A DNA stretch of 35,598 bases from Chara braunii (taxonomy: Eukaryota; Streptophyta; Charophyceae; Charales; Characeae), in the NCBI GenBank assembly GCA_003427395.1, contig BFEA01000192.1:2131822-2167419 (forward strand), written 5' to 3'. The translations under genes and the position numbers were made by a program. Below are positions 11,496 through 20,870 of this stretch, piece after piece. Numbering within the stretch: the first letter of the stretch is position 1; each line of letters begins with the position of its first letter. Under the pieces are notes generated by a model. That model saw nothing but the letters and a program-made list of their open reading frames with translations. It was not told where the DNA came from and searched no databases.

Positions 11496-11850
11496 ACGGA
11501 AGGAGGACCCTTGGTCGTAGGGGGCGTTCTGATTCAGAAGGATGAGGGAGGGAAGGAAATACCAATTAGGTTCGAAAGTGGAACCCTGAACTTGGCAGAA
11601 CGACGATACTCATAGTTCAAGAAGGAGGTCTTAGCCGTCCTGCATTGCCTCAAGACCTTCCAAGCCTACCTCTTCAAGAGGCGTTTTATCCTAAGAATTG
11701 ATCCGACCAATGTCGCGGGGGCTTTAAAGAATTACAAGCCTATAGACCCGACGGTTGGGAGATGGGTAGGATTCATCTAGCAGTTCGATTACAAGATCGA
11801 ACGAATTGCTGGACTCAGAAACAAGGTCGATAGGCTAAGTTGGATCTGCA
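11496..11850 (+). pseudogene. RNase H domain (frameshifted from RT)
   Basis: After a frameshift near 11490-11500 the reading continues in the next frame: VGGVLIQKDEGGKEIP, LAERRYS-stop-FKKEVLAVL and KRRFILRIDPTN are the usual Ty3/Gypsy RNase H signatures. TAG at 11613 stands where Gln is expected and TAG at 11778 where Trp is expected. The domain ends near NKVDRLSW. It would remove RNA from the RNA-DNA hybrid. Confidence 0.85.
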
Positions 11851-12420
11851 TCATGGAGGATGCAAAATCCATCGACGCGTTCCTTGAATACGAAGGAGGA
11901 ACCCTTGCGGTCGATAACGAAATGACGAGGGAAGGATGCGCGTCGGGAGAATTGTTGATTCAAACTTTGGAGAAAGGGGCACCTGCCGTAGTGGCGGAAC
12001 TTAGGGAAGGGTCAGTCACCACTCGAGGACGCAAAGAGGATAAGGATTCGTGGAGAGCGATAGTAGGTCCGCAGGAGGAATTGATAGCAATGACCGTTGA
12101 GGGAGGCCGGGATGCTGTGATGAGTTTAGTGAAGTCTTGGGAACGAAAAAAGTTGCAGCTAGTGGTAAACCAGATGCAGGAGAAACAGGATAAGGATCAA
12201 GAAGGAAAGGAGTTTTTCTATGTTGAGATGTACGAAGGGATCTTTCGAGAAATCAGATTGTTGCTGGTAGGAAACAGGCAACCCATGGAGGTCAGCCTTA
12301 AAGCAAGGGAGGAGGCCGAAAGGTACGTCCTAAGGAGTGATCATCTGTTAAGGGAGGAAGGCGTTATGCCTAGAAGAGTCGTATGCGGAAGGTCTAGGCA
12401 GTTGGACGTGATCCAGGCGA
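11851..12420 (+). pseudogene. Pol linker between RNase H and integrase
   Basis: About 190 open codons in the same frame as RNase H and integrase. It is charged and helix-prone, with no recognised motif. I looked for a second RNase H with a D-E-D-D arrangement as in Tat/Ogre elements and did not see one. The end (LRSDHLLREEGV) resembles the usual stretch just before the HHCC finger. Confidence 0.6.
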
Positions 12421-13532
12421 TGCACGACGGACTAGCAGGGGGACATTGATCGTCCAAAGAGACTCTTGCAAAGATAACACCTCTCTATTATTGGCCAGGC
12501 ATGGCAGGTATGATCGCCATGTATTGTCAGACCTGTCTGATCTGCCAAGAACGGAGCTCGGCCCGCATCTTCGAGCCACTTACACCAACACGGGTGTTGG
12601 GGCCGAGACATCTGGTCCATCTTGATCTTGCGGTTATGCCTGTATCAATGGATGGATACAGGTATATCCTGGACGCGCGGGACAACTTGAGTGGGTTCGT
12701 CGAGGCAGTCGCCCTCAAGAAAAAGACGGGGAAAGGTGTAGCCAATTGGATAGAAGATTTCTACCTAAGGCATCCCTTCATCTGGAGGTTTATAGCAAAT
12801 AACGGAACGGAGTTTGTAAACCAAGAAGTGTTGGGAGTGCTTAAAAGACTCTGTGTACCTATCAAACTCATCGAGCCCTATCACCCGGAGACCAATGCTC
12901 CTGTGGAAAGGGGGCACCAGACCTTAAAGAACATGATTGTGAAGCTCGCGGCGGACGATCTGGGGAGTTGGCCTAGATATCTTAAGCAGGTTGTCTTTTC
13001 GAAGAACATGACACCTAAGAGGACAATGGGATGTATCCCATCGGAGCTCTGGTATGGAAGAGAGATCGATTTTCCCGTGGAGGCCTTGATACCTACCTGG
13101 AACAAGTTAGATGACGATCCGCACATGACCACCGGAGAGCTAATTGAGGCGCGATGTGAACAAGTCCTTAGAAACGAGGAGGGCATGGAGGACATTGCCA
13201 ACTGGGTACCAGACAGCAGGATGAGGGACAAAGCAAGATGGGACCAGGTTAAAAATATATGAAAGGAGCCACTTTAGGTGGGGGAGACACTATTGGTAAG
13301 AAACTCGACACTAGAAAGTACCTGGTCTGGGCAACTGGGGAGGAGGTTCAAAGGCCCCTACCGGGTCGCTAAGCGGGTGAGACTGAACACCTTCGAACTG
13401 GAAGATTTGGATGAAACTGGATTGGAAGGACCCTTCCCAGGGCAACCATTGGTCAGGTTTCTAAGTCGGGACCCAGTGGAACAGTGGCTTCAGGAGGTCG
13501 AGGATAAAGAAACTGAGGAGTCTACAAACTAA
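12421..13532 (+). pseudogene. int: Integrase with HHCC finger, DDE core (one Asp lost) and GPY module
   Basis: The zinc finger has His at 12423 and 12444 and the cluster CQTCLIC (12525-12545). In the core, HLDLAVM gives the first Asp at 12624. The second is replaced by Asn (ANNGTEF, codon AAT at 12798), and the Glu is present in VERGHQ (12906). A GPY/F-type module RFKGPYRV lies at about 13347-13370, after which the frame ends at TAA 13530. TGA at 12447 and 13260 and TAG at 13275 interrupt. No chromodomain follows. Integrase would insert the cDNA; the D-to-N change alone should abolish catalysis. Confidence 0.9.
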
Positions 13533-13942
13533 GAACTGGCGGCAGCCTTGCCCACACTATGTTTTGTCTCTGACTATGTTTGTGGGACTTTCCTTTTTGT
13601 TTGGAGGGGGCAATGGCTTGGGCTGATTGAAAACCGGAGGCGGGATGCCTTGTGACTTTTGTGCCAATGGGTTTTGTGTGGCGATAGGAAAGGTTACCCG
13701 GGAGCATTGTACCATAGTTTTTTAGGGAAAAATAATGGGATCATTACAAATGCGACATCTGTATGGAGGGGCAATGTATAATAATGGCTTTGTACGAGCC
13801 TACGAGGGATACTGGGAGCACTCTGAGGGAAAAGGTATCTCCTACCAAACTGGGGGGGGACGTGTGTATGAGGGGCTCGAGGGGGGTGTTGTTTTGTTAT
13901 TCAGGATCAGGAAAAAACCTTAAAAAAACGAAAATGTAATTC
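13533..13942 (+). other. Spacer between pol and the post-pol ORF
   Basis: About 410 bp. An open frame (13735-13923) has tyrosine- and glycine-rich composition but no recognised motif and is probably incidental. G-rich tracts at about 13852-13890 are purine-rich but not clearly a polypurine tract. Confidence 0.4.
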
Positions 13943-14865
13943 GGCAACAAAAATGACAGCAGTGCGATCAATAGGCCCAGCGAAGGGGAAGGAGCGAGGC
14001 CAAGCAGGGAGTGGAAGACCGTAAAGAGAAAATTGTATATAGGGTACCTGTTCAAACAAGTAGTGGGCAGGGGGGCAAGAAAACAGGTGTGTAGAGGGCC
14101 TTCGCCTCTCAAGAAGGGAGAAGGGATATATATCTCATCAGGGAGTGAGAGCGAGGAAGAGAGAGCATGTATGGGAGAAACGGGCAGATAGGAAGGAGAG
14201 AGGGCTCGGACCTCTGCCGAAAAGAAGGTCGAGGAGTGCAAACAGCATGAGCCTTGGTGCGGGGAGAACGAAGAAAAACAGGACAAGAATGACATGTGTG
14301 AAAAAGGGGAAGAAGGAAGGGAGAGTCTGCATGAAGAGCGGAGCGGCCACGACAGTTGTGAGGGGAGGTACACGAACTTTGGGAAAGGATATGAAAGGAA
14401 GGCAGACATCACTCATAACCTAGACCAGAAGAACTTCACGGGTGAGTTCAGCCCCGAACGACCGGAAGAGGATGAGGACGAGGAGGAAGAAGTACAAGAG
14501 GTCATCGAGATTAGTAGTGACGATGAGGGGGATGAGATGGCCCAGAGAAGAAAGGCGACCCCCCTACGAACCGGCCACGCGAAGGATCCTTCAGATGGGA
14601 AGATGCGTTTGGGCCGACGCCCAACCATTGGTTTGAGCAATGGATTAGCGTAATCAAGCACGACTGGATTATCAAGGTCAGAGAGTTCATGGAGGCAGGA
14701 GTGGCAGCCACGCCTTTGGACTTCTACAGTGAAATGGAGTTGCGAGAAATTGCGAAGAGAAAGAGGGAAATCCTGGCCTCCAGCTTGGGAGTTAAAACGT
14801 CAGCAGAAAGACAGGATGAGCAAGGAACCAAGCGAGATGGGACACATGACAGTAAAGGGGACTAG
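13943..14865 (+). pseudogene. Post-pol ORF, unrecognised, acidic and basic segments
   Basis: One frame is open from just after TAA (13940) to about 14590, broken only by TAG at 14189; a frameshift then joins it to a second frame ending at TAG 14863. The product would be about 300 residues: a basic N-terminal third, a serine/glutamate patch (SSGSESEEE), a strongly acidic centre with EVIEISSDDEGDE, then a folded-looking tail with HWFEQWISVIKHDW and a helix rich in Lys/Arg/Glu. I do not recognise the family. The coherent tail across the frameshift argues for a real former protein. Confidence 0.55.
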
Positions 14866-15370
14866 ATGTTATGAGCATTGAACAAAAATTATGCTTTTCT
14901 TTTGCAGTATTGAAGTGACAAAGTTTGGATAGTATGAGTGAGCGTGCTAGGAATGAGCGATACAAGGACTAGCTAGAACTGTGTCACGATGAGTTAGAAG
15001 ATAACATTTGAAGCCACTTCCTAGATGAGCTACCTTCGAAAGAATATGTACAAAACAATGACACGGGGTATGAGGGTGAGACTGGTTGGGATGGTTGTAT
15101 TGTGAGCCTTTTTGGAAGGAACAAAGATTGCGCCTTTAAGAAAAGACCATGAGTTCAGATTGACAAATAAAGCAAGGCATTAAGTATGGGTCGAGTACAA
15201 GATAGGTTAGGGAACCTATGGGTAAAGAGGCGTGAAGAACACCCCTTCCCTAGGAGCCTAATCCAACTAAGTCTTGAATGAGCCTGAAAACAGCAAGAAG
15301 CGGAGAGGTCAGAAAGAGTGAAATAGAGGGGATGCCCCTGTCCTTCGCTGTGGTTGAACAGCCTGGTGGG
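14866..15370 (+). other. Noncoding stretch after the post-pol ORF
   Basis: No gene or repeat recognised. A splice-acceptor-like TTTTCTTTTGCAG is near 14893-14908. A purine-rich run ending at about 15332 is followed by TG, which is the shape of a polypurine tract at an LTR start, but nothing confirms it. Confidence 0.35.
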
Positions 15371-15411
15371 CTAGTGCTGCTTGAGGTTGCAGGCCTCAAC
15401 TCGAGCACTAG
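15371..15411. other. Extended two-tier hairpin
   Basis: CTAGTGCT (15371-15378) pairs perfectly with AGCACTAG (15404-15411). Inside it TTGAGG (15381-15386) pairs with CCTCAA (15394-15399), leaving a small internal loop and a 7-nt apical loop. In total 28 of 41 positions are paired. The function is unknown. Confidence 0.55.
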
Positions 15412-15568
15412 ACGCTAAGTCGGATGTATGCATGAATAGTAAATTGTATTGAAAAAGGATGAAGAGAACCGCACGAGTAAAACTGTAAAAGATGGCCACC
15501 TTCTAACCCCTGAGACAAAGATGGGATCCGTGTCCTCGAGGCTCACCCCCTCGGGCGCTAACATTGGA

Positions 15569-15724
15569 ATGGATAAGGATGACCCTAACAAGGTCGTCCC
15601 ACTGGAATGGATAAGAACGACCCTGACAAGGTCGTTCGATTGAGATGGAAAAGAATGACCCTGATAAGGTTGTTCGATTGGAAATGGAAAAAAATGGCCC
15701 TTGATAAGGGTCATTTTGAGAATT
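15569..15724 (+). repeat. 38-bp tandem repeat (4 copies)
   Basis: Units start with GGATAAG/GGAAAAG at 15571, 15609, 15647 and 15686. They share GACCCTNANAAGG and a GTCGTYC motif. Short open frames here are a by-product. Confidence 0.9.
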
Positions 15725-16835
15725 GTTACTAGGGTCCCCTTGCATGGCTGAGTGAGATGGATTGAGCATGAGAAATCTACAATTTGCATTGCAGTATTGC
15801 TTGAGGATTGGAGATTGCGTTGCATATCAGGGGACCCTGGGCGGATTGGAAAAGACATGGAAATAACATTGGAAGGATTTTGCTTTTTCATCTAATCTCA
15901 GGCCTCAGCAGGAGGGGGATACCGGTGCATGCACCGCGACCCCAACCTCTGACTTTCTTAAAGGGGATGTCTCAGCGCGATCCGTTCCTCATAAAGAAGG
16001 ATAAGGGTTGAAGGACCAAGGCATCTTTCTCTTTGACTGATGCTCGTCGTCCAGAATTAACTCCGACAAGGAGCTTTAGTCGGGAAGTTGAAACTGCGCC
16101 TCATGTTGAGAACCTAAACGTCAAGGGCGTGAAGCCAAACGGGTTTGGTACCATTCTTTTGCTAGTCTCATTTTCTCTCCCCAACCACACGCCATGCCGC
16201 AGAGGGGCGGCGTGGCCGCTTGGGATGGACCAAGGCTGCTCACGTTAAGTTGAGCAGCATTGTCCAAAGGGAGGGGTCAGGCGAGGTACCGGTTGGAGTC
16301 CGCACCCACCACAGGGCAAGTGACACCGCCCTGTCGGATCATTACAACCGTTCTGGGATCAACCGCGAGGTCTTCGTAACTGCACTCGCAGACTAATAGA
16401 GAGCCCCAACTTTCTTGAAAGGAAGAGGCCGGATCCAAGAAATTACCACTCGGGAGAAACGGTTCGCGAGAGATGCCTTTATGACAAGACGGGGTTCTGG
16501 GAGGTTTGGATTGGACCTATCTGCTGGATGTGAGGTGGTACCTCAGTAATGATGCCCGTCTCGTATTGGCAAAAGGTCGGACTAAGTAGAAGGATGAGGT
16601 GTTACCTGCCGAGGAAGGACCGATCACCCTTCCTTCTAGGAGGAGGTGGGCCGTTGTTCTTGACTCAGTTGGTGGGTCAAGGTTCCGTACCTCCGAGTGA
16701 GAACCAGTAGTGTGATGGGGACATCGCATTTTGAGGGGGGGGGAAGGCGTGCCATCTACCGATGAAAAAGCGTGCAATAAAAAGAACTGAGGTGAACAGG
16801 ATAAGGTTACCATGAGTCCGAGAGAAATCACATAA
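15725..16835 (+). other. Noncoding region with hairpins
   Basis: No gene supported. It contains GCTGCTCA/TGAGCAGC (16235-16258, 8-bp arms, 8-nt loop) and ACAGGGC/GCCCTGT (16311-16334, 7-bp arms). A G-run at about 16733-16743 is followed by GAAGGCGTG. Several open frames of 60-70 codons lack motifs. Confidence 0.5.
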
Positions 16836-17430
16836 TTGACTTTGCATGGGTTTGAGAAAGGTCTGGCAAGATGTCTAGAAGAGAAAGGTGTGAAAATTTG
16901 ACTTTGCATGGGTTTGAGAAAGGTGTAGCAAAATGTCCAGAAGAGAAAGGCATGGAAAATTGACTTTGCATGGACTTGAGAAAGACCTGGCAAGATGTCC
17001 AGAAGAGAAAGGCATGGAAAATTGACTTTGCGTGGGCTTGAGAAAAGCCTGGCAAGATGTCAAGAAGAGAAAGGCATGGANNNNNNNNNNNNNNNNNNNN
17101 NNNNNNNNNNNNNNNNNNNNNNNNNNNNNNNNNNNNNNNNNNNNNNNNNNCATGGAAAATTGACTTTGTGTGGGATTGAGAAAGGCCTGGCAAGATGTCC
17201 AGAAGAGAAAGGCATGGAAAATTGACTTTGCGTGGGCTTGAGAAAGGTCTGGCAAGATGTCCAGAAGAGAAAGCCATGAAAAATTGACTTTGCGTGGACT
17301 TGAGGAAGGCCTGGCGGGATGTCCAGAAGAAAGATGCATGTGAAATTGATTTTGCGTGGGTTTGAGAAATGCCTGATTGAGAGTGGGCTTGAGAAGGTCT
17401 GGCAAGATGACCAGAAGAAAAGTTGCATGC
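16836..17430 (+). repeat. 62-bp tandem repeat array with assembly gap
   Basis: TTGACTTTG recurs at 16836, 16898, 16960, 17022, then after the gap at 17160, 17222, 17284, with TTGATTTTG at 17346. The unit also contains GGCAAGATGTCCAGAAGAG. Long minus-strand open frames across it simply follow the period. Positions 17081-17150 are N. Confidence 0.95.
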
Positions 17431-17687
17431 TTTAGCTAGGGCTCGAGAAGGGGCGGACAAAATGTCCAAGAAAGAAATGCATGAAAAATTGGTTGAGCAC
17501 GGGGGAGAGAAGAGGATGACAAGAGGCATGGACTGCACGGGCCGAAGAGCCGATTAAAAAAGGCGCTGAGGGTGACAATTGTCGGAAAAAGGATATGATC
17601 TGCTCAAAACGGAAGGCAAATCATTCAAGGGCCTTAAGGGATGGCGAGATTCCGGGGAGGTGCAAGGGCCGCAGGAGACAAAAGAAG

Positions 17688-17995
17688 GCTTGACGTTCTA
17701 AGAGTGATGAATGAGACGAGAGAAGGCTTGATGTTCTGAGAGTGATGAATGAGACGAGAGAAGGCTTGATGTTCTGAGAGTGATGAATGAGACGAGAGAA
17801 AGCTTGATTCACTTCGGGTGATGAATGAGAAGAAAAACTTGATGCACTTCGGGTGATGAATAAGACGAAAAGCTTGATGCACTTCGGGTGATGAATGAGA
17901 CGAAAAGCTTGATGCACTTCGGGTCATGGATGAGACGAAAGAAGCCGAAAAAAGGTTTGATGTTCTAAGAGTGATGAATGAGAGGAGAGAAGCCT
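17688..17995 (+). repeat. Minisatellite switching from 38-bp to 35-bp units
   Basis: GCTTGA starts at 17688, 17726, 17764 and 17802 are 38 bp apart; starts at about 17837, 17872 and 17907 are 35 bp apart. The 38-bp units carry GTTCTGAGAGTGATGAATG and the 35-bp units carry CACTTCGGGTGATGAATG, so a variant with a 3-bp deletion has amplified. A 38-type unit returns near 17958. Confidence 0.9.
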
Positions 17996-18769
17996 GAAGG
18001 AAGTCCTAAAAAGATAACTTGACCCTCCACACACCCCTCCCCGCCCCAAGGAGCGTAGACTAGAAAAGACCCCGAGAAAGGAACAAGATAAGAAAAAAAA
18101 AAGACCCTGGCAAATAATTACTTATCACACCCACCCCTCTCCTCCATCTATCCCTCCAGACCCTCCTAATGACAGAAGACTGGTGAGCGATGAAGACATC
18201 GCGAATGAGTAGCGGGAATGTGTCGGGACCGGTGGGTCCCGAATAACATCCCGACACTCGAGAGCTTGTATACAGCCAAGTTGTGCACGACAGAAAAATC
18301 TGGAGTAAGGAGGCAAGAGAGAAAGAAAAGACAAAGGACTAGGCCACCAGAAGGAATGATGCCCTGGGTTGAGAACCGCAGGGGAAAAGAATCGGCGACG
18401 GCAAGCAAGTAAGCACCCGGACATGGGCACGTAGGAACATAGCATGAGGCCAAGAGGGCTATTGGAATTTATTATGACTAAGGCCAAAGGGCCATTAACT
18501 TTGCAAATGCGGCACGACAAGCGACACGAGAACAGGGAAGCCGCGAGGAGGACAGCCCTGGTGCTCGTGGGATGCAAAAAATAAGAGCCCAACATGGAGG
18601 CCGCCTACGACAATTAACGGGAGTCTCGGATTGGAGGCTCCGCGGCAGGAGAAACCGACGCACGCAAGGTCCGAGAAAGGCAAGGGAAAGGGGCCACCGT
18701 AGTGCAGGGGACGCCAAAAGAACATGGGACACCTTGAGGAAAGACACCAGAAACCACGTGGGACTAAGT
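17996..18769 (+). other. No supported gene
   Basis: Purine-rich plus strand. Open frames up to 156 codons on the minus strand show no domain or motif I recognise and overlap one another. Nothing else seen. Confidence 0.4.
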
Positions 18770-18920
18770 AAAAATAATGGTATCCAAGACAAATTATGTC
18801 GGGGACCACCGGCGGGACAAAGTGTCGGGGACCACCGACGGGACAAGTAGCGGGACACGTGAAGGTCTCAAGAAGAAACGGCGGAGCGGGATGAGGAGAA
18901 AATAATTAAAATAAGATGCA

Positions 18921-18944
18921 CCGTCAAGATCGAAATCTTGACGG
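18921..18944. other. Perfect 10-bp-arm hairpin with CGAA loop
   Basis: CCGTCAAGAT and ATCTTGACGG pair fully around CGAA. The counterpart in the second copy (20344-20365) keeps 9 of 10 pairs with a two-base loop despite four substitutions. Both are followed by a spacer of about 10 bases and ATATTAGCACCACTAGTG. Confidence 0.65.
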
Positions 18945-19195
18945 CCGAAAATATTAGCACCACTAGTGCGTAGCAAACGGAAAGACCAAAAGGAAAAGAA
19001 AGAGTAAAGGCTCATGAAGTGGGAGGCACGGGAGCAATCCGAAAAATCTCGGATCAGCCTCCCTCAAGAAAATGGAGTCAAAAGAGACTCCATGTGGAAA
19101 ATAGGCCTCCGGGAGAAAATCGGGGTAGGAGGGGCTACTGTGGGAGAGAAATAAAGGAAAAAGGAAGCTCCCATGGGCATGAGGAAACCATTATT

Positions 19196-19219
19196 GCAGT
19201 CCGATATGTAACGGACTGC
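19196..19219. other. 8-8-8 dyad GCAGTCCG/CGGACTGC
   Basis: The arms are perfect, separated by ATATGTAA. It is the best member of a family of dyads in 19034-21482 (related copies at 19763, 19925, 20466, 20632, 20891 and 21450). Confidence 0.65.
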
Positions 19220-19557
19220 ACCATGGGCATAGGGAGGGCCAAAACTAAGAGGAAGGGCCTAGAAAAGGGCCTTAACGGCCACTTGACACTTGACATGCTA
19301 GAAAAAGAAAAGAAAGAAAAGAAAAATATGAGAGAATAAGACAAAAAAAGTGAGAGAGAGTGAGTGAGTTGGTCGTCAGTAGGGACTGCCACAAGTAGGG
19401 ACTGGCAGGTCCCTACTGTCCAAGAAAGAAGGAAAAAGAAAAGAAAAGAAAAGGGAAATGAAAAGAAAAGAGAAAAAGGTTTTAACGGTAAAAAACGGCC
19501 ACTTGGGGAGATACATCCGTGACCAGATACATTCTGGAATATGGCGGTTACAAAGGA

Positions 19558-19605
19558 CCTTGATTTTTTTCTTGATTTTGCAGAAAAAATCAAGAAAAAT
19601 CAAGG
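19558..19605. other. Long AT-rich inverted repeat
   Basis: The left arm 19558-19579 and right arm 19586-19605 pair along about 20 bp (CCTTGA, T-run, CTTGATTTT against its complement) with a two-base length difference in the T-run and a 6-nt loop. A non-autonomous element end or a fold-back RNA are both possible. Confidence 0.6.
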
Positions 19606-19638
19606 CCCCGTGCAACCGAAATACAACGGAGGAGAAAA

Positions 19639-19960
19639 ACATGTTTTAGGTGCGCATCCGAAGCCAAAATTGAGTCCGGATGCACTTGGAAGTTAGTAGT
19701 TTCTTTTTCCTTCAGTTTTGGGCTAGTTGTGGGGCAATGGGACTAAGAAATTGACCTCTATTGCAATCCGAGTTACAACGGACTGCATGGGTAAGGGAAA
19801 ACACATGTTTTAGGTGCATCCGGGGCCAATATTGAGCCTAGATGCACTTGAGAATTGAGCGCTTCATTTTCTTTCAACATGGGGCAAGTTGTGGGGCTGT
19901 GGGACTAGGAAAATTACCATAATTGCATTCTGAGAAATATCGGACTGCATAAGGATGACT
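19639..19960 (+). repeat. ~164-bp tandem duplication
   Basis: ACATGTTTTAGGTGC occurs at 19639 and 19803, each followed by a GATGCACTTG motif, a GGGGCAANN block and the CGGACTGCAT dyad arm. Two diverged units. Confidence 0.75.
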
Positions 19961-20169
19961 AGGGTAAGAGAAAATGAGTTATGGCAAACCCAAAATGCTA
20001 GAGAAGAGTGATTTCGGCATGGGGCGAATAAAGACGGTAAAACGGCGACCGTGAGATGAGATCTCACGACAAAGAATAATCGGCAGACATGGGGCACCTA
20101 TGGAAGGGATATTGGAACCACCAAAGACAAAGAGGTCCCAAAATAAAAATGGGACATCATCCGGGACGT

Positions 20170-20870
20170 TGTCGGGGACTAAGTGGGCCCAAATAAAAAT
20201 AATTGAAAAACGAGACACGTGTCGGCGGGACTATCGGCGAGACAAAAAAAATAGAACTAGTACGGGGAGAGTGACGAGGACTTGAGTTGTCCCAAGGTAA
20301 CCATGAACCAACATGAGGGATGGCCGCACAAAGCAAACGGCATCGTCGAGATCAAGATCTAGACGGTGGAGAATATTAGCACCACTAGTGCAAACACTAG
20401 TGGGATTAAGTGGGAAAGCCGAGAGAGAAAAAAAAGCAACATAATGATGATGGAAGGGTGGCCCAGCAGTCCGAGATATCTTGGACTAGCTAGGCATGAG
20501 AAAATAGATCCCCAATAGGCTCAACACAGAAAAAAGGCTGTCAAAAGAAAATCGGAGCAAAGGGAGCTCAAAATTGAGACTAACGGAGGCAAAATGAGGC
20601 CCCCTATGAGCATGGGGGTTTCATCATTATAGTCCGAGATATAACAGACAACTGCTGAGTCTGAATCTGGCCATGGATGAGGATCCATGACCTAAAAAAG
20701 GATTCAACAGCTACTTGACACTTGTCACATCATAAATAAAAGAAAAGAAAAGAAAAATGAGAGAAAATGGAGGGAGAACGAGACAAAAGGGGAGAAAAGA
20801 GTGGAGGAGAATGTGTCGGCCTATTGGGACTGGCATAGTAGGGGCTGGCAGGTCCCTACTGTGACCTCAT
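20170..20870 (+). repeat. Diverged ~1.42-kb-period duplication, copy 2
   Basis: Matches copy 1 in landmark order (hairpin at 20344-20365, CACCACTAGTGC at 20379, GGCAGGTCCCTACTG at about 20847). Similarity is clear over the landmarks but broken by indels. No gene seen. Confidence 0.75.

Larger units (their letters stand above)
18770..19430 (+). repeat. Diverged ~1.42-kb-period duplication, copy 1
   Basis: Shares ordered landmarks with 20170-20870: a hairpin, ATATTAGCACCACTAGTGC, a TCCGA...GGAC dyad, CCACTTGACACTTG, an AAAGAAAAG run and GGCAGGTCCCTACTG. The landmark spacing between copies is 1422 to 1444 bp. Copy 1 begins with two copies of GTCGGGGACCACCG. No coding potential recognised. Confidence 0.75.

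Noticed and set aside
11851-12420. Second RNase H, as in Tat/Ogre elements
   Set aside because: No D-E-D-D-type motif or DGS-like strand seen in the linker.
3535-14865. TAG as a reassigned or read-through codon
   Set aside because: TGA stops, frameshifts, the inversion and the integrase D-to-N change occur too, so decay is simpler.
15320-15334. Polypurine tract followed by TG as the start of the right LTR
   Set aside because: It would imply an 11-kb LTR, and the left copy is off the window; other purine runs (13852, 16731, 22055) are equally possible.
18125-18595. 156-codon minus-strand open frame
   Set aside because: No motif, overlaps several other frames, and the region is purine-biased, which favours long chance frames.
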